From: an uncultured Aquimarina sp.
Lineage (GTDB): Bacteria; Bacteroidota; Bacteroidia; Flavobacteriales; Flavobacteriaceae
Length of the DNA stretch: 64,000 bases
Direction: 5' to 3'
Assembly (NCBI RefSeq): GCF_947496855.1
Contig: NZ_CANMED010000003.1
Location: forward strand, 434,001-498,000
Position 1 is the stretch's first letter. Every line of letters starts with the position of its first letter. The notes under the pieces were generated by a model. That model had not been told where the DNA came from and ran no database searches. It saw nothing but the letters and a program-made list of their open reading frames with translations. The position numbers were made by a program, and so were the translations under genes. Below are positions 35,144 through 44,775 of this stretch, piece after piece.

Positions 35144-35248
35144 AATAAAAAATACTCGATGTTGAGTAAAAAACATTCGAAATTGAATGAAAAAGACTCA
35201 AAATAGAATGAAAAACATTCAATATCGAATAAAAAACACTCAATATTG
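35144..35248. repeat. Five tandem 21-bp imperfect repeats with internal dyad
   Basis: Five consecutive 21-bp units (35144, 35165, 35186, 35207, 35228) of the form AATRAAAAACATTCAATATTG; most contain an ATTC...GAAT-like inverted pair across the unit border. On the minus strand the block reads as a pseudo-peptide with seven-residue periodicity (ECFSFNF-like). Such ORFs are known as spurious products of flavobacterial repeats. The rest of 35080-35589 shows no gene. Confidence 0.85.
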
Positions 35249-35589
35249 AATATAATTCACCGGAAATTATAGTCGCGATTCAGATTCAATTTCAATACGA
35301 CTGTTAGGCCCATTGTTTTTCAAAAGCATGTTGTTATTATAAGAATTGAATTATTTTTTATTACAATATCGACGAAATAATAGTCTTGATTCTTAGAAAG
35401 AAAATAAATTCTGGGGTAACATTTTGTATTGATTTGACACTTACCTAAGAACATTAACTTTAATTAGTGAACAAAGGTATTTCAAAAAGTCAAATCGCAT
35501 CTAACTGTTTTAAAATCTTTTATTTCTTTGTATATCTAATAAATGTAATATGTTATTTTTTAAATTGACTAACCATCAACATATTTACT

Positions 35590-38500
35590 ATGAAAGACTT
35601 ATACATAAAAAGCTCTCACATCACTCCAGAAGGATTAACTAAACCATCTTCTTCATTCAGAAAACATGTATGGCTCTCAGTTTTAGGGTTGCTACTTTTC
35701 ATAATTATATATTTGACCCTTATTATATGGTTTGGAAGATTAGCCTATTATTCATTTTTAGACGAAGGTTCTTTTTGGAATTATGTATTAGCAGGAGGTT
35801 ATGCTTTTCTTTGTTTATTTATGATCAAATCTCTTTTTATTTTCAATAAAAAAGAACAAAATCCATTAGATAAATATATAACGGAGAAAGAGGAACCGAT
35901 TCTTTTTGATTACCTCTATAAATTGGCGGATGAAACGGGTGCACCAAGACCTAAAAAAGTTTTTCTCTCTCCTAGAGTAAATGCAAGTGTATCTTATGAC
36001 CTTTCAATTATAAACTTAATTTTCCCTTCTAAGAAAAATTTAGAAATAGGATTAGGACTTATGAATGTGCTAAGCTTAGGAGAATTTAAAGCAGTATTAG
36101 CTCACGAGTTTGGCCATTTTGCTCAACGTTCTATGTTATTAGGAAGATATGTATATGTTGCTCAACAAATTGCTGTACAGATTATCAATAAGAGAGATAT
36201 TTTTGATAATTTCTTGGCAGGAATATCCAGTATAGATATCCGCATATCTTGGATAGGTTGGATATTATCAATACTTGTTTGGGCAGTTCGCTCATTAATT
36301 GAGACTTGTTTTAGTATTGTTATAATAGCGCAACGAGCATTATCTAGAGAAATGGAGTTTCAAGCAGACTTAGTAGCAGTTTCTTTAACAGGTAGTGATG
36401 CACTCATCCATGCTTTATCAAAGTTACAGGTTGCAGATGAGGCTTATGATCATGCTTTAAATGCTGTCAATATTAAATTAGAAGATAAAAAAGCTATCCA
36501 TAACTTATTTAAGTTACAAACCAATTATATTGAAAAAATGTCCTGGGTATTAAATGATAATACCTATGGTAAATCCCCAAAAATAGTATCTATACATCCT
36601 GAATCTAATCGAATCTTTGGTGACAGAGTATTTAACCCTCCGAAAATGTGGTCAACACACCCCGCTGATCAAGATCGAGAAGAAAATGCAAAAAAGACAT
36701 ACATTTCGGCTGAAATAGATGAGAGACCGGCAGAAATTTTACTTTCTGATGCTACAAAATATGAAGTGGAAATGACAGCCAAACTAATAGCGACTGGCAA
36801 AATCCAAACTGAAGTAATATCAGATGAAGAGTCATTAGATTTTCAGAATAAAAAATATTTTAATTGGACTTTCCTTGATCCAAAATATCAATCAAATTTT
36901 TTAAACAGATTTTTTACACTCAATTTTGAAAACGTTGAGCAAATGTATGCACTAAATATTCCAGATGACCAAGTAATTTCAAATTTCGAATCGATATATC
37001 AAGAAAAACTTGCCAAAAAATTAGAAAATTTAAAAGAAGTAAAAGAAGAAGTAGCTGCAATCAATCTTATTTTTAATGGCCCTATTACAATTGAAAAAAG
37101 AGAAATATGGCATCGAGGAGAAAGAATTAAGAGAAAAGATGTGAAGAAGCTTCTTAATAAATTAGCGCAAGAAGAATTATCCATATTAGACGACCTAAAA
37201 AAGCACGACATACTATGTAGATCTATCTATTACAAGACAGCTACCTATTTAGATAATAATTGGGCAAATTATCTTAAATCTATAACTAGTTTAGTCCACT
37301 ATGCAGAACACGCAATTGCCGATATTGAAGATGCAGCAAGAAAATATCATAATGTAGTTACCATAGCACTCGCAGATGGAAATGTAAGTTCCGAAGAACT
37401 TACCGGTATATTAAATGCTGGAAATGATTATTACAAATCCATTCGCTCTTCTTTTAAAAAGAGTGAAGAAATACAATTAAATAAAGAGCTTCTAGAAAAC
37501 TCAAATAAAGAAAGATATTCCAGTTTTTTTGAAGAGTTTAAGCTGTCATCCCCAACGGGAGATAATATTGACAAATGGTCTCAAGTTGTCGATGGCTGGG
37601 CTAATCAAGCGTTAATTGGATTGAATTTCTTAAGAAATTCATCTCTTGAACACCTATTAGATATTGAAGAGGATGTAAAAAACGCTTTCCTTACTAATAC
37701 TTCGATCGACAGAATAATTCCTGATAAAGTTACCATAGTAGATTCTTATAAATTACTTACTCCTGGTAAAGAAAGACCTATCCAACGAAAATTAAAATTA
37801 TGGGATCGATTTATAATGGGAGAAGGAATTTTTGGCGCAACAGCAAAATTTGCTATATCCTCAGTACTAATTGGAGGTGCTCTTTTTTTAGGAAGTTTTT
37901 CTCAATCTACTAATCTAACCATTTACAATGGGTTAGAAATGGACGTAACTGTAATTATCAATGGACAAGAAGAAATAGAAATACCTGCAAAAAATAATGA
38001 ATCTATTCCTATAGATTATAATACAAACTATGATATAGTAACGAATGGATCAAATGGAATAAAAATAGAAAGTTTTATCGGAACCAGCGGTTCTCCAGGG
38101 CAAGAATCCATTTACAATATAGCAAATGCAGGTGTTTTCTTTGAATATACTGCATATTACGGATCAGGTAATAGTTTTATTCCAAAACAAAGAAATGTTG
38201 GTGCAAAAAGATGGTTTAATAGTACCGTCGATTATGTTTTAAAAACACCTCCTGAAAGAGATGATATAGGCACGAAAAAAGATGTACTAGTAGCGTACAG
38301 TGATATCAATCCCTATGACATGATTTCTATTGTTAGCGATTCTTCAGAACTGAAAAAATTAATATATACTCACGTAAAATGGGATACTGCAGAAAGTACC
38401 AATATCCTAAATTGGCTAAGTCTATTACAATTTTCGGATAACCCTCAAGATGTAATTGATCACAGAATAAAAAATTTAGGAAATGATATGGTCTCCAGAA

Positions 38501-39399
38501 GAGCAAAAATGGATCTCGCCGATATTAATGGAAAAAATAAAATATGTAATGAGATAAAAGAATCATTTACAAAAGACTCTGATAATCCCGACTTATACTA
38601 TTTAAATACAAGATGTTTAGAGGATTCTAATTATCAAGACAGTACTTTTATAAAAGGATTTGAGCAATGGAATGATCATCCTTGGTTAGCATATGCCGCA
38701 GCTCATATTTATGGAAAAAACGAAAATTGGGAAAAGAGTTTATTTGCCTTTAATTCAGCCAGTAAAATAAATAGTTTAAAAGAAATTATAGCTATTAATG
38801 CAGAGAGAGTTAGAAGAAAAATGAGCAGCAATGGTAAAAAAGAGAAATTAAATTTTACAACTAGTGATTTAGAATATTACCTAGATATAGATAATCGAAA
38901 ATTAACTAAATTTAGTAATGACCCAAACTATGCTTACGTATTACTACAACAAGGCAAATTAAACGAAGCATATGATTTTATAAAATCTTACGAAGATAGT
39001 AGGCCATATATACTTCGTTTTCTAGCGGTATCGGATAACATATCGGACGAAATCAAAAATGAAGCAAAATCATTAAATGATCAAGAAGGAATTAACAGCT
39101 CTACTATTTGGTATTCACTAGCACTTAATATGTTAGAAAAGAAAGATTATACTAAAAATTTAATAGATATAGAAAACTTGGGAATTCCAAAAACAGATCT
39201 AGATGAATTTATTAAATCCATTACATCTGGAGACTATACTGAAGCTGAAAATATTATTAAAAAACAACAATTATACTGTAAAGGGCATATGTATGCTCTA
39301 GGCTATATTGTAAATAAATCGGATGCTCCTGTAGCTTGGAAAAATAACGCAAACGATCTATTACTGGCTCACGAGAAACCTTACTTAGGAAAATTATAA
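35590..39399 (+). CDS. Very large M48 family metalloprotease
   Basis: 1269 residues. Two N-terminal helices (about 28-52 and 62-82) precede the peptidase M48 domain: the zinc motif is AHEFGHF (HExxH at about 171-175) and the third ligand EMEFQADLVA near 255. A membrane segment (WIGWILSILVWAVRSLIETCF) lies between. Residues about 330-760 form a long helical, charged region, one more helix near 755-775, and the C-terminal 490 residues combine a beta domain with TPR-like helices. M48 enzymes degrade damaged membrane proteins. The C-terminal extension of over 450 residues is unusual for the family. Confidence 0.88.
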   Translation: MKDLYIKSSHITPEGLTKPSSSFRKHVWLSVLGLLLFIIIYLTLIIWFGRLAYYSFLDEGSFWNYVLAGGYAFLCLFMIKSLFIFNKKEQNPLDKYITEKEEPILFDYLYKLADETGAPRPKKVFLSPRVNASVSYDLSIINLIFPSKKNLEIGLGLMNVLSLGEFKAVLAHEFGHFAQRSMLLGRYVYVAQQIAVQIINKRDIFDNFLAGISSIDIRISWIGWILSILVWAVRSLIETCFSIVIIAQRALSREMEFQADLVAVSLTGSDALIHALSKLQVADEAYDHALNAVNIKLEDKKAIHNLFKLQTNYIEKMSWVLNDNTYGKSPKIVSIHPESNRIFGDRVFNPPKMWSTHPADQDREENAKKTYISAEIDERPAEILLSDATKYEVEMTAKLIATGKIQTEVISDEESLDFQNKKYFNWTFLDPKYQSNFLNRFFTLNFENVEQMYALNIPDDQVISNFESIYQEKLAKKLENLKEVKEEVAAINLIFNGPITIEKREIWHRGERIKRKDVKKLLNKLAQEELSILDDLKKHDILCRSIYYKTATYLDNNWANYLKSITSLVHYAEHAIADIEDAARKYHNVVTIALADGNVSSEELTGILNAGNDYYKSIRSSFKKSEEIQLNKELLENSNKERYSSFFEEFKLSSPTGDNIDKWSQVVDGWANQALIGLNFLRNSSLEHLLDIEEDVKNAFLTNTSIDRIIPDKVTIVDSYKLLTPGKERPIQRKLKLWDRFIMGEGIFGATAKFAISSVLIGGALFLGSFSQSTNLTIYNGLEMDVTVIINGQEEIEIPAKNNESIPIDYNTNYDIVTNGSNGIKIESFIGTSGSPGQESIYNIANAGVFFEYTAYYGSGNSFIPKQRNVGAKRWFNSTVDYVLKTPPERDDIGTKKDVLVAYSDINPYDMISIVSDSSELKKLIYTHVKWDTAESTNILNWLSLLQFSDNPQDVIDHRIKNLGNDMVSRRAKMDLADINGKNKICNEIKESFTKDSDNPDLYYLNTRCLEDSNYQDSTFIKGFEQWNDHPWLAYAAAHIYGKNENWEKSLFAFNSASKINSLKEIIAINAERVRRKMSSNGKKEKLNFTTSDLEYYLDIDNRKLTKFSNDPNYAYVLLQQGKLNEAYDFIKSYEDSRPYILRFLAVSDNISDEIKNEAKSLNDQEGINSSTIWYSLALNMLEKKDYTKNLIDIENLGIPKTDLDEFIKSITSGDYTEAENIIKKQQLYCKGHMYALGYIVNKSDAPVAWKNNANDLLLAHEKPYLGKL

Positions 39400-39638
39400 T
39401 TTAGCTCTTAAAAATATTTAATAAGGAATAATTAAAAAAATGGTAAATCAGTACTGTAAAACTTAATAATAAATTATAGAAAATTATAATGGATCAATTG
39501 ATTTAAGCTCTAAAATGCAACAAAACCGAATTACTTAAGTATTTATCCATGAACTTATAACTGAGAATTTTTATTTTAAGTAAACCCTCACAATCATTAC
39601 ATACAATTTTCGTTATTTTGCAAACAAATATTAGATAC

Positions 39639-41528
39639 TTGAAAAATACATTTTTCTATATAGTTTTTATGTTGTTTTTTTCTACCATCACATTTGCTCA
39701 AGAAGGTAAAAAAATCAAGGTTCAATCAGATCGTACTATCAAAAATGAGGAACGTTTTCCTGGAGCAACGATTTTAGCCAAAGTAAACAAACAAGTTTAT
39801 ATTGAACATGATGGTATTGAGATTTGGTGTGACCGAGCGATACATTATGGAGAAGATAAATTCATTAAAGCTCTTGGTAACGTAAAAATGAAGCAAGGAG
39901 ATACGCTAACAATGACAAGTGCTTATGCTGAGTATAATGGTAATAGTAAGTTTGCTTATGCGCGAGAAAAAGTGTTTTTAGAAACTCCATCTAACACATT
40001 AACAACAGATACATTATTTTTTGACCGACTACGCCAGCAAGCATATTATCGAAGTGGAGGAACTGTAAAAGACTCTTCTAATATACTTACCAGTAGAATT
40101 GGTAGATATTTTATGGATAGAAAACAGTATTCATTTAATACCGAAGTAAAAATCGTTAATCCAGAAAACACTGTAGATTCTGATCGTTTAGATTATTATA
40201 CAGATAATGGTCACGCATATTTATATGGTCCATCAACCGTAAAAGGAGAAGAAAGCACATTATACTGCGAACGTGGTTTTTATGATACCAAGGTAAAAAC
40301 CGGGTATGCTATAAAAAATGCACGGATTGATTACGATAATCGTACTGTTTATGGGGATAGTATATTTTATAATAGCGCAATTCAATTTGCATCAGCGACC
40401 AACAATATTAAGGTACTGGATACAGCTAATAACTCTGTAATTACCGGTCATTATGCTGAAGTTTTTAAAGATAAAGACTCTCTTTTTATTACCAAAAGAG
40501 CTTTAGCAGCTACTTTACAAGAAAAAGATTCTATATACATTCATAGTGATACGTTAATGGTAACAGGTAAACCAGAACGTAGAATTATGAATGGTTTTTA
40601 TGATGTTCGGATTTTTAAAAGTAATATGAGTGGTAAAAGTGATTCTATCAATGTAGATCAGACTACCGGATACACAAAAATGATAGGTAAACCAATCATA
40701 TGGACGCAACGCAATCAAATGACCGGAGACACTATCAAGATTATCTCTAATACCGAAACAGAAAAACTAGATTCGCTAATTGTATACCAAAATGCTTTTT
40801 TAATACAAGAAGACACACTAAAAGCCGGATATAATCAGGTGAAGGGACAGACGTTATATGGACTTTTTAAAGACAATGAAATTTATCAGGTAGATATAGA
40901 TAAGAACACAGAAACAATATTTTATCAAAGAGAAAGCGAAGGGGAACTTAAGTTAATAGGTATTAATAAAGTCCTATCCAGTTCTATTAAGTTACTATTA
41001 GAACAAAGAGAAATTGTGGATGTATTTTATTATCAAAATGTAGATGGAACCTTATATCGAGAAATCGATTTACCAGAAAATGCCAGAGAACTCTCCGGCT
41101 TTAAGTGGCGTGGAGATGAACAAATATTAAGCAAAAAAGAGCTTTTTAGAGGTGAAGCACCTCCTAAATTAACTAAAATAACAGGAATACCACTACCTGT
41201 AGAAGATGATGATTTCTTTGATGAAGAGACTATAAAACGTTTAGAAGATAATAAATCCAAAGACTCTCGTTTATTAGAACAAAAACTAGAAGATGCTCAA
41301 CTAAAAGAAACAAATAAAGAACTGAATTCAACACCTATAATAAAAGAAAAAATAGAAGAAGGAGTAAAACTAAAAAAGAAAAAAGATACTACTTCAAAAA
41401 AGAAGACATCTAACAAAACTTCTTTCATAGATCCTGACCTTAATCGAACTGCTAAACAACGTGATAGTATTACTGTAACTAGTTTAAAAAATCAAAAATC
41501 AGCTGATACTATCAAAAAGGAAAAATAA
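39639..41528 (+). CDS. OstA/LptA-like organic solvent tolerance family protein
   Basis: 629 residues from the second TTG (39639-39641); the first TTG at 39618 falls on a TATTTTGC promoter-like element. Signal peptide (ending TFAQ). The body is a chain of OstA-type beta repeats: AKVNKQVYIEHDGIEIWCDRAIHY, GNVKMKQGDTLTMTSAYAEY, VFLETPSNTLTTDTLFFDR and similar, as in LptA and the LptD N-terminus. A charged low-complexity Lys/Glu tail ends the protein. Probably a periplasmic LPS-transport-related protein; no beta-barrel is present. Confidence 0.88.
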   Translation: MKNTFFYIVFMLFFSTITFAQEGKKIKVQSDRTIKNEERFPGATILAKVNKQVYIEHDGIEIWCDRAIHYGEDKFIKALGNVKMKQGDTLTMTSAYAEYNGNSKFAYAREKVFLETPSNTLTTDTLFFDRLRQQAYYRSGGTVKDSSNILTSRIGRYFMDRKQYSFNTEVKIVNPENTVDSDRLDYYTDNGHAYLYGPSTVKGEESTLYCERGFYDTKVKTGYAIKNARIDYDNRTVYGDSIFYNSAIQFASATNNIKVLDTANNSVITGHYAEVFKDKDSLFITKRALAATLQEKDSIYIHSDTLMVTGKPERRIMNGFYDVRIFKSNMSGKSDSINVDQTTGYTKMIGKPIIWTQRNQMTGDTIKIISNTETEKLDSLIVYQNAFLIQEDTLKAGYNQVKGQTLYGLFKDNEIYQVDIDKNTETIFYQRESEGELKLIGINKVLSSSIKLLLEQREIVDVFYYQNVDGTLYREIDLPENARELSGFKWRGDEQILSKKELFRGEAPPKLTKITGIPLPVEDDDFFDEETIKRLEDNKSKDSRLLEQKLEDAQLKETNKELNSTPIIKEKIEEGVKLKKKKDTTSKKKTSNKTSFIDPDLNRTAKQRDSITVTSLKNQKSADTIKKEK

Positions 41529-41618
41529 CAAGCTACATCAGTACCGAAATTGTTGTTTTAGAAATTACACATTGGTGAGTTTCTTACATCAAGATACTAA
41601 AACTTCGATAGATTGACT

Positions 41619-41626
41619 TAACTTTG
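41619..41626 (+). promoter_or_regulatory. -7 element (TAACTTTG) immediately upstream of the aminotransferase GTG
   Basis: Exact TAnnTTTG ending 5 bp before the GTG at 41632, so transcription would begin at or next to the start codon. Confidence 0.5.
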
Positions 41627-41631
41627 TAAAG

Positions 41632-42825
41632 GTGAAAAAAGACTTCTACAGATATCAGGCTCAAACCACACCACATCCTTTGGCTATGGAAATTTCTCAT
41701 GCAGAAGGAAGTTATATTTTTTCTACCGACAATAAAAAGTATTTGGATTTTGTGGCAGGAGTATCTGCTTGCAGCCTTGGGCATAGACACCCAAGAGTAA
41801 TAAACGCTGTAAAAGAACAGCTAGACAAATATCTACACGTAATGGTATATGGAGAGTATATCCAAAAACCAGCAGTAGAACTCACAAAACTTTTAGCATC
41901 CCTTCTACCCGACACTTTAGAAAAAACATATTTAACCAACTCTGGGACCGAAGCTATAGAAGGTTCACTTAAATTAGCAAGACGAGTGACGGGAAGAAGT
42001 CAAATCATAGCTGCTAAACACGCGTATCACGGCAATACTATGGGGTCTATGAGTGTGATGGGGTTTGAAGAACGGAAACAAGCTTTTAGACCACTAATTC
42101 CAGATGTATCTTTTATAACATTTAACAAAGAAGAAAATCTACAATTCATTACAGAAAAAACAGCTGGAGTAATACTCGAAACCATACAAGGAGGGGCAGG
42201 TTTTATTGTCCCCAAAAATAAGTATCTAAAAAAAGTTCGCGAACGTTGTGATGAAGTTGGCGCTGTACTTATCCTAGATGAAATACAACCCGGATTTGGA
42301 CGTACTGGAAAATTATTTGGATTCCAAAACTATGAAATGGTTCCAGATATTCTTGTTATGGGAAAAGGTATGGGAGGTGGATTACCCATAGGCGCCTTTA
42401 CCGCTTCTTCTAGTATGATGGATAAACTACAAGACAACCCTAAACTTGGCCATATCACAACATTTGGTGGTAATCCTGTAATTGCAGCTGCCGCTTTGGC
42501 AACATTACAAGAAATTACAGAAAGTGACTTAATGGCAGAGGCCTTACAAAAAGAAAAATTATTCCGAGTATTACTAATACATCCTTTAATCAAGGAAATA
42601 AGAGGCATTGGATTAATGCTAACCATTATGACTCCTTCTGCGGAAATCACAAATGAAATTGTTTTGAGGTGTCAAGACAAAGGATTAATTCTTTTTTGGT
42701 TGCTTTTTGAACCCCTAGCAGTGCGCATTACACCCCCTTTGACGATATCTGAAGAAGAAATCAAAGAAGGCTGCCAGATCATTCTTGAAATATTAAATGA
42801 GATTGAAAATCATAAAAAGTTTTAA
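41632..42825 (+). CDS. Class III (PLP) aminotransferase
   Basis: 397 residues, fold-type I. Residues GTEAIEGSLKLARR bind the PLP phosphate, ILDEIQPGFGRTG gives the Asp that contacts the ring nitrogen, and MGKGMGGGLPIGAF carries the Schiff-base Lys near residue 245. It belongs to the acetylornithine/ornithine/omega-amino acid group; flavobacterial homologs begin with the same MKxDFxxYQAQT. Substrate not settled. The GTG start sits beside a -7 element, giving a nearly leaderless mRNA. Confidence 0.92.
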   Translation: MKKDFYRYQAQTTPHPLAMEISHAEGSYIFSTDNKKYLDFVAGVSACSLGHRHPRVINAVKEQLDKYLHVMVYGEYIQKPAVELTKLLASLLPDTLEKTYLTNSGTEAIEGSLKLARRVTGRSQIIAAKHAYHGNTMGSMSVMGFEERKQAFRPLIPDVSFITFNKEENLQFITEKTAGVILETIQGGAGFIVPKNKYLKKVRERCDEVGAVLILDEIQPGFGRTGKLFGFQNYEMVPDILVMGKGMGGGLPIGAFTASSSMMDKLQDNPKLGHITTFGGNPVIAAAALATLQEITESDLMAEALQKEKLFRVLLIHPLIKEIRGIGLMLTIMTPSAEITNEIVLRCQDKGLILFWLLFEPLAVRITPPLTISEEEIKEGCQIILEILNEIENHKKF

Positions 42826-43239
42826 AAACGATACCTTTAAACTGATTTAAAACCCTTATCTTTAGTAGAATATCTTACCATATCATACATTCTATACTAT
42901 CTAGTGGCTTATAATATAAAAAATGCTAAACCGTTAATTATTAATGGTACACATTTTGTTAATTAGTTTGTTAAAAACAATTGATTCCTGAAGTAGTATC
43001 GTACAATTTCATTTGTAAATTTAATTCAGAAGAAATCAATAGTGCAAAAATAAATTAAGTAATGTTGTTTTTACAACTCTTGCTTGTTGGGGAAGACAAA
43101 AAAGGTTTGTAACATATTTTTGATTTATAGAGCACCCTTAATCAACGTGTATGAAATGAGCATACTTATGAATTTCAAAAATATCGAAATTAATATTATG
43201 CGAATTCCATCTGACATTTATTAAAAATAAGGACAACGG
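42826..43239 (+). other. Non-coding gap before the TPR gene
   Basis: No gene or strong hairpin seen. It contains the -7 element at 43115-43122 and a small GTATG...CATAC hairpin near 43149-43165. Confidence 0.5.
43115..43122 (+). promoter_or_regulatory. Candidate -7 element (TATTTTTG) of the TPR gene
   Basis: Exact TAnnTTTG about 118 bp before the ATG, implying a long leader. A TTTG at 43106 is too close to serve as -33. Confidence 0.35.
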
Positions 43240-44640
43240 ATGAAATTTAACCACGAAGAATTCGAAGAAAATAATTTCTCAATCACTCGCTATGAGTCTA
43301 TGTTGAGATCTAATGATGTTAAGTTTTTTGATTCTGATGAGTTTGAATCTATAATTCATCATTATCTGGAAAACGGAAAAATAGCAAAGGCTAAAAAAGC
43401 AATTTCTTTAGGTCTTTCACAACACCCATCTTCTGTAAACTTAAAACTATTACAAGTTGAAGTACTTGTTTTCGAGGATAGATTAGACAAAGCGGATAAT
43501 CTTCTAGGTCAACTACACGCGTTAGAACCTGAAAATGAAGAAATATATATCCAAAAAGCAAATATCCTTTCTAAGCAAAACGATCATATAAAAGCAATTG
43601 AATTATTAAGTACAGCACTGGAGTACACAGCAGATGAGGCTGATGTATATTCCTTGATCGGAATGGAATATCTCTTTATGGATGATTTCGAAAATGCGAA
43701 AGTAAATTTTATGAGATGTTTAGAGTCTGATAATCAAGATTACTCTGCGTTATATAATATAATATATTGTTTTGACTTCTTAGAACAACACGAAGAAGCT
43801 ATTACATATCTTAATATGTTTTTGGATAAAAATCCATATTGTGAGGTGGCTTGGCATCAGGTAGGCAAACAATATTTTGACCTTAAGGATTATCAAAAAG
43901 CTTTAGCTGCATTTGATTTTGCAATTATTAGTGATGAATATTTCATAGGTGCTTATCTGGAAAAAGGAAAAGTATTAGAAAAATTAAAACGCTATAACGA
44001 AGCCATAGAAAATTATCGTATTACCTTAGAATTAGATGACCCTACTTCTTTTGCCTTATTAAGAATAGGAAAGTGCTTTGAGAAATTGGGAAGTGATGAT
44101 CTAGCTATACAGCATTATTCTAAAACTGTACACGAAGACCCTTTATTAGATAAAGGTTGGATTGCAATTACAGATTTCTACATGCGAAAACGCAACTATC
44201 AGAAAGCATTATATTATACCAACAAAGCTATAAGCATTGATGCAGAAAATGTATTGTATTGGAAACGTTATGCTAAAATCAATAACAGATTAGCTTTCTT
44301 TGAAGAAGCAGAACGCGGATACAGAAAAGCATTAGAATTAGGTAATTACGAACTGGAAACTTGGCTTAATAGATCGGATATTTTAAAATTTATTGGTGAA
44401 TCTGATGGTGCTATTCAAAACATGCACCAGGCAATAGAGTTTTATCCAGAAAATGCTGAAGTTCAATATCGGCTAGCTGGACTGTATTATGAAAAGCAAG
44501 AATATGATAAAGGAGAATTTCATCTTAGAAAAGCACTGGACTTGGATATAGAATATACTATTGTTTTAGAAGAGTTATTCGAACGTGTATATAAACTTAC
44601 TTTGGTGCAAAATATTATTTCTGAGTATAAAACAGAATAG
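43240..44640 (+). CDS. Cytoplasmic tetratricopeptide-repeat protein
   Basis: 466 residues, no signal peptide. At least ten TPR-like units, e.g. IYIQKANILSKQNDHIKAIELLSTALEY, AWHQVGKQYFDLKDYQKALAAFDFAI, VLEKLKRYNEAIENYRITLELD and VQYRLAGLYYEKQEYDKGEFHLRKALDLD. TPR arrays mediate protein-protein contacts; no enzymatic domain. It stands alone with a long leader. Homologous single-gene TPR proteins are common in flavobacteria; partners unknown. Confidence 0.92.
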   Translation: MKFNHEEFEENNFSITRYESMLRSNDVKFFDSDEFESIIHHYLENGKIAKAKKAISLGLSQHPSSVNLKLLQVEVLVFEDRLDKADNLLGQLHALEPENEEIYIQKANILSKQNDHIKAIELLSTALEYTADEADVYSLIGMEYLFMDDFENAKVNFMRCLESDNQDYSALYNIIYCFDFLEQHEEAITYLNMFLDKNPYCEVAWHQVGKQYFDLKDYQKALAAFDFAIISDEYFIGAYLEKGKVLEKLKRYNEAIENYRITLELDDPTSFALLRIGKCFEKLGSDDLAIQHYSKTVHEDPLLDKGWIAITDFYMRKRNYQKALYYTNKAISIDAENVLYWKRYAKINNRLAFFEEAERGYRKALELGNYELETWLNRSDILKFIGESDGAIQNMHQAIEFYPENAEVQYRLAGLYYEKQEYDKGEFHLRKALDLDIEYTIVLEELFERVYKLTLVQNIISEYKTE

Positions 44641-44738
44641 AAATTAATATATTACAAGTATAACGAAACAAGGTAATAAAACTAATTCCACCTTGTAATT
44701 TCCTTAAAATAACGGCATACTTTAAATCAAAAATTACA

Positions 44739-44746
44739 TACATTTG
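44739..44746 (+). promoter_or_regulatory. -7 element (TACATTTG) of the DUF368-aroE operon
   Basis: Exact TAnnTTTG, 29 bp before the ATG at 44776. Confidence 0.5.
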
Positions 44747-44775
44747 TTTGTATAACAATTGCTAAACTAAAAAGA

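Noticed and set aside
35144-35248. CRISPR-like array or small repeat protein on the minus strand
   Set aside because: Units are contiguous with no spacers and too diverged for CRISPR; the periodic Phe/Cys-rich peptide is a known artefact of such repeats and has no proper start.
39618-39638. Upstream TTG start for the OstA-like gene
   Set aside because: It overlaps a TATTTTGC promoter-like element and adds residues ahead of a complete signal peptide.
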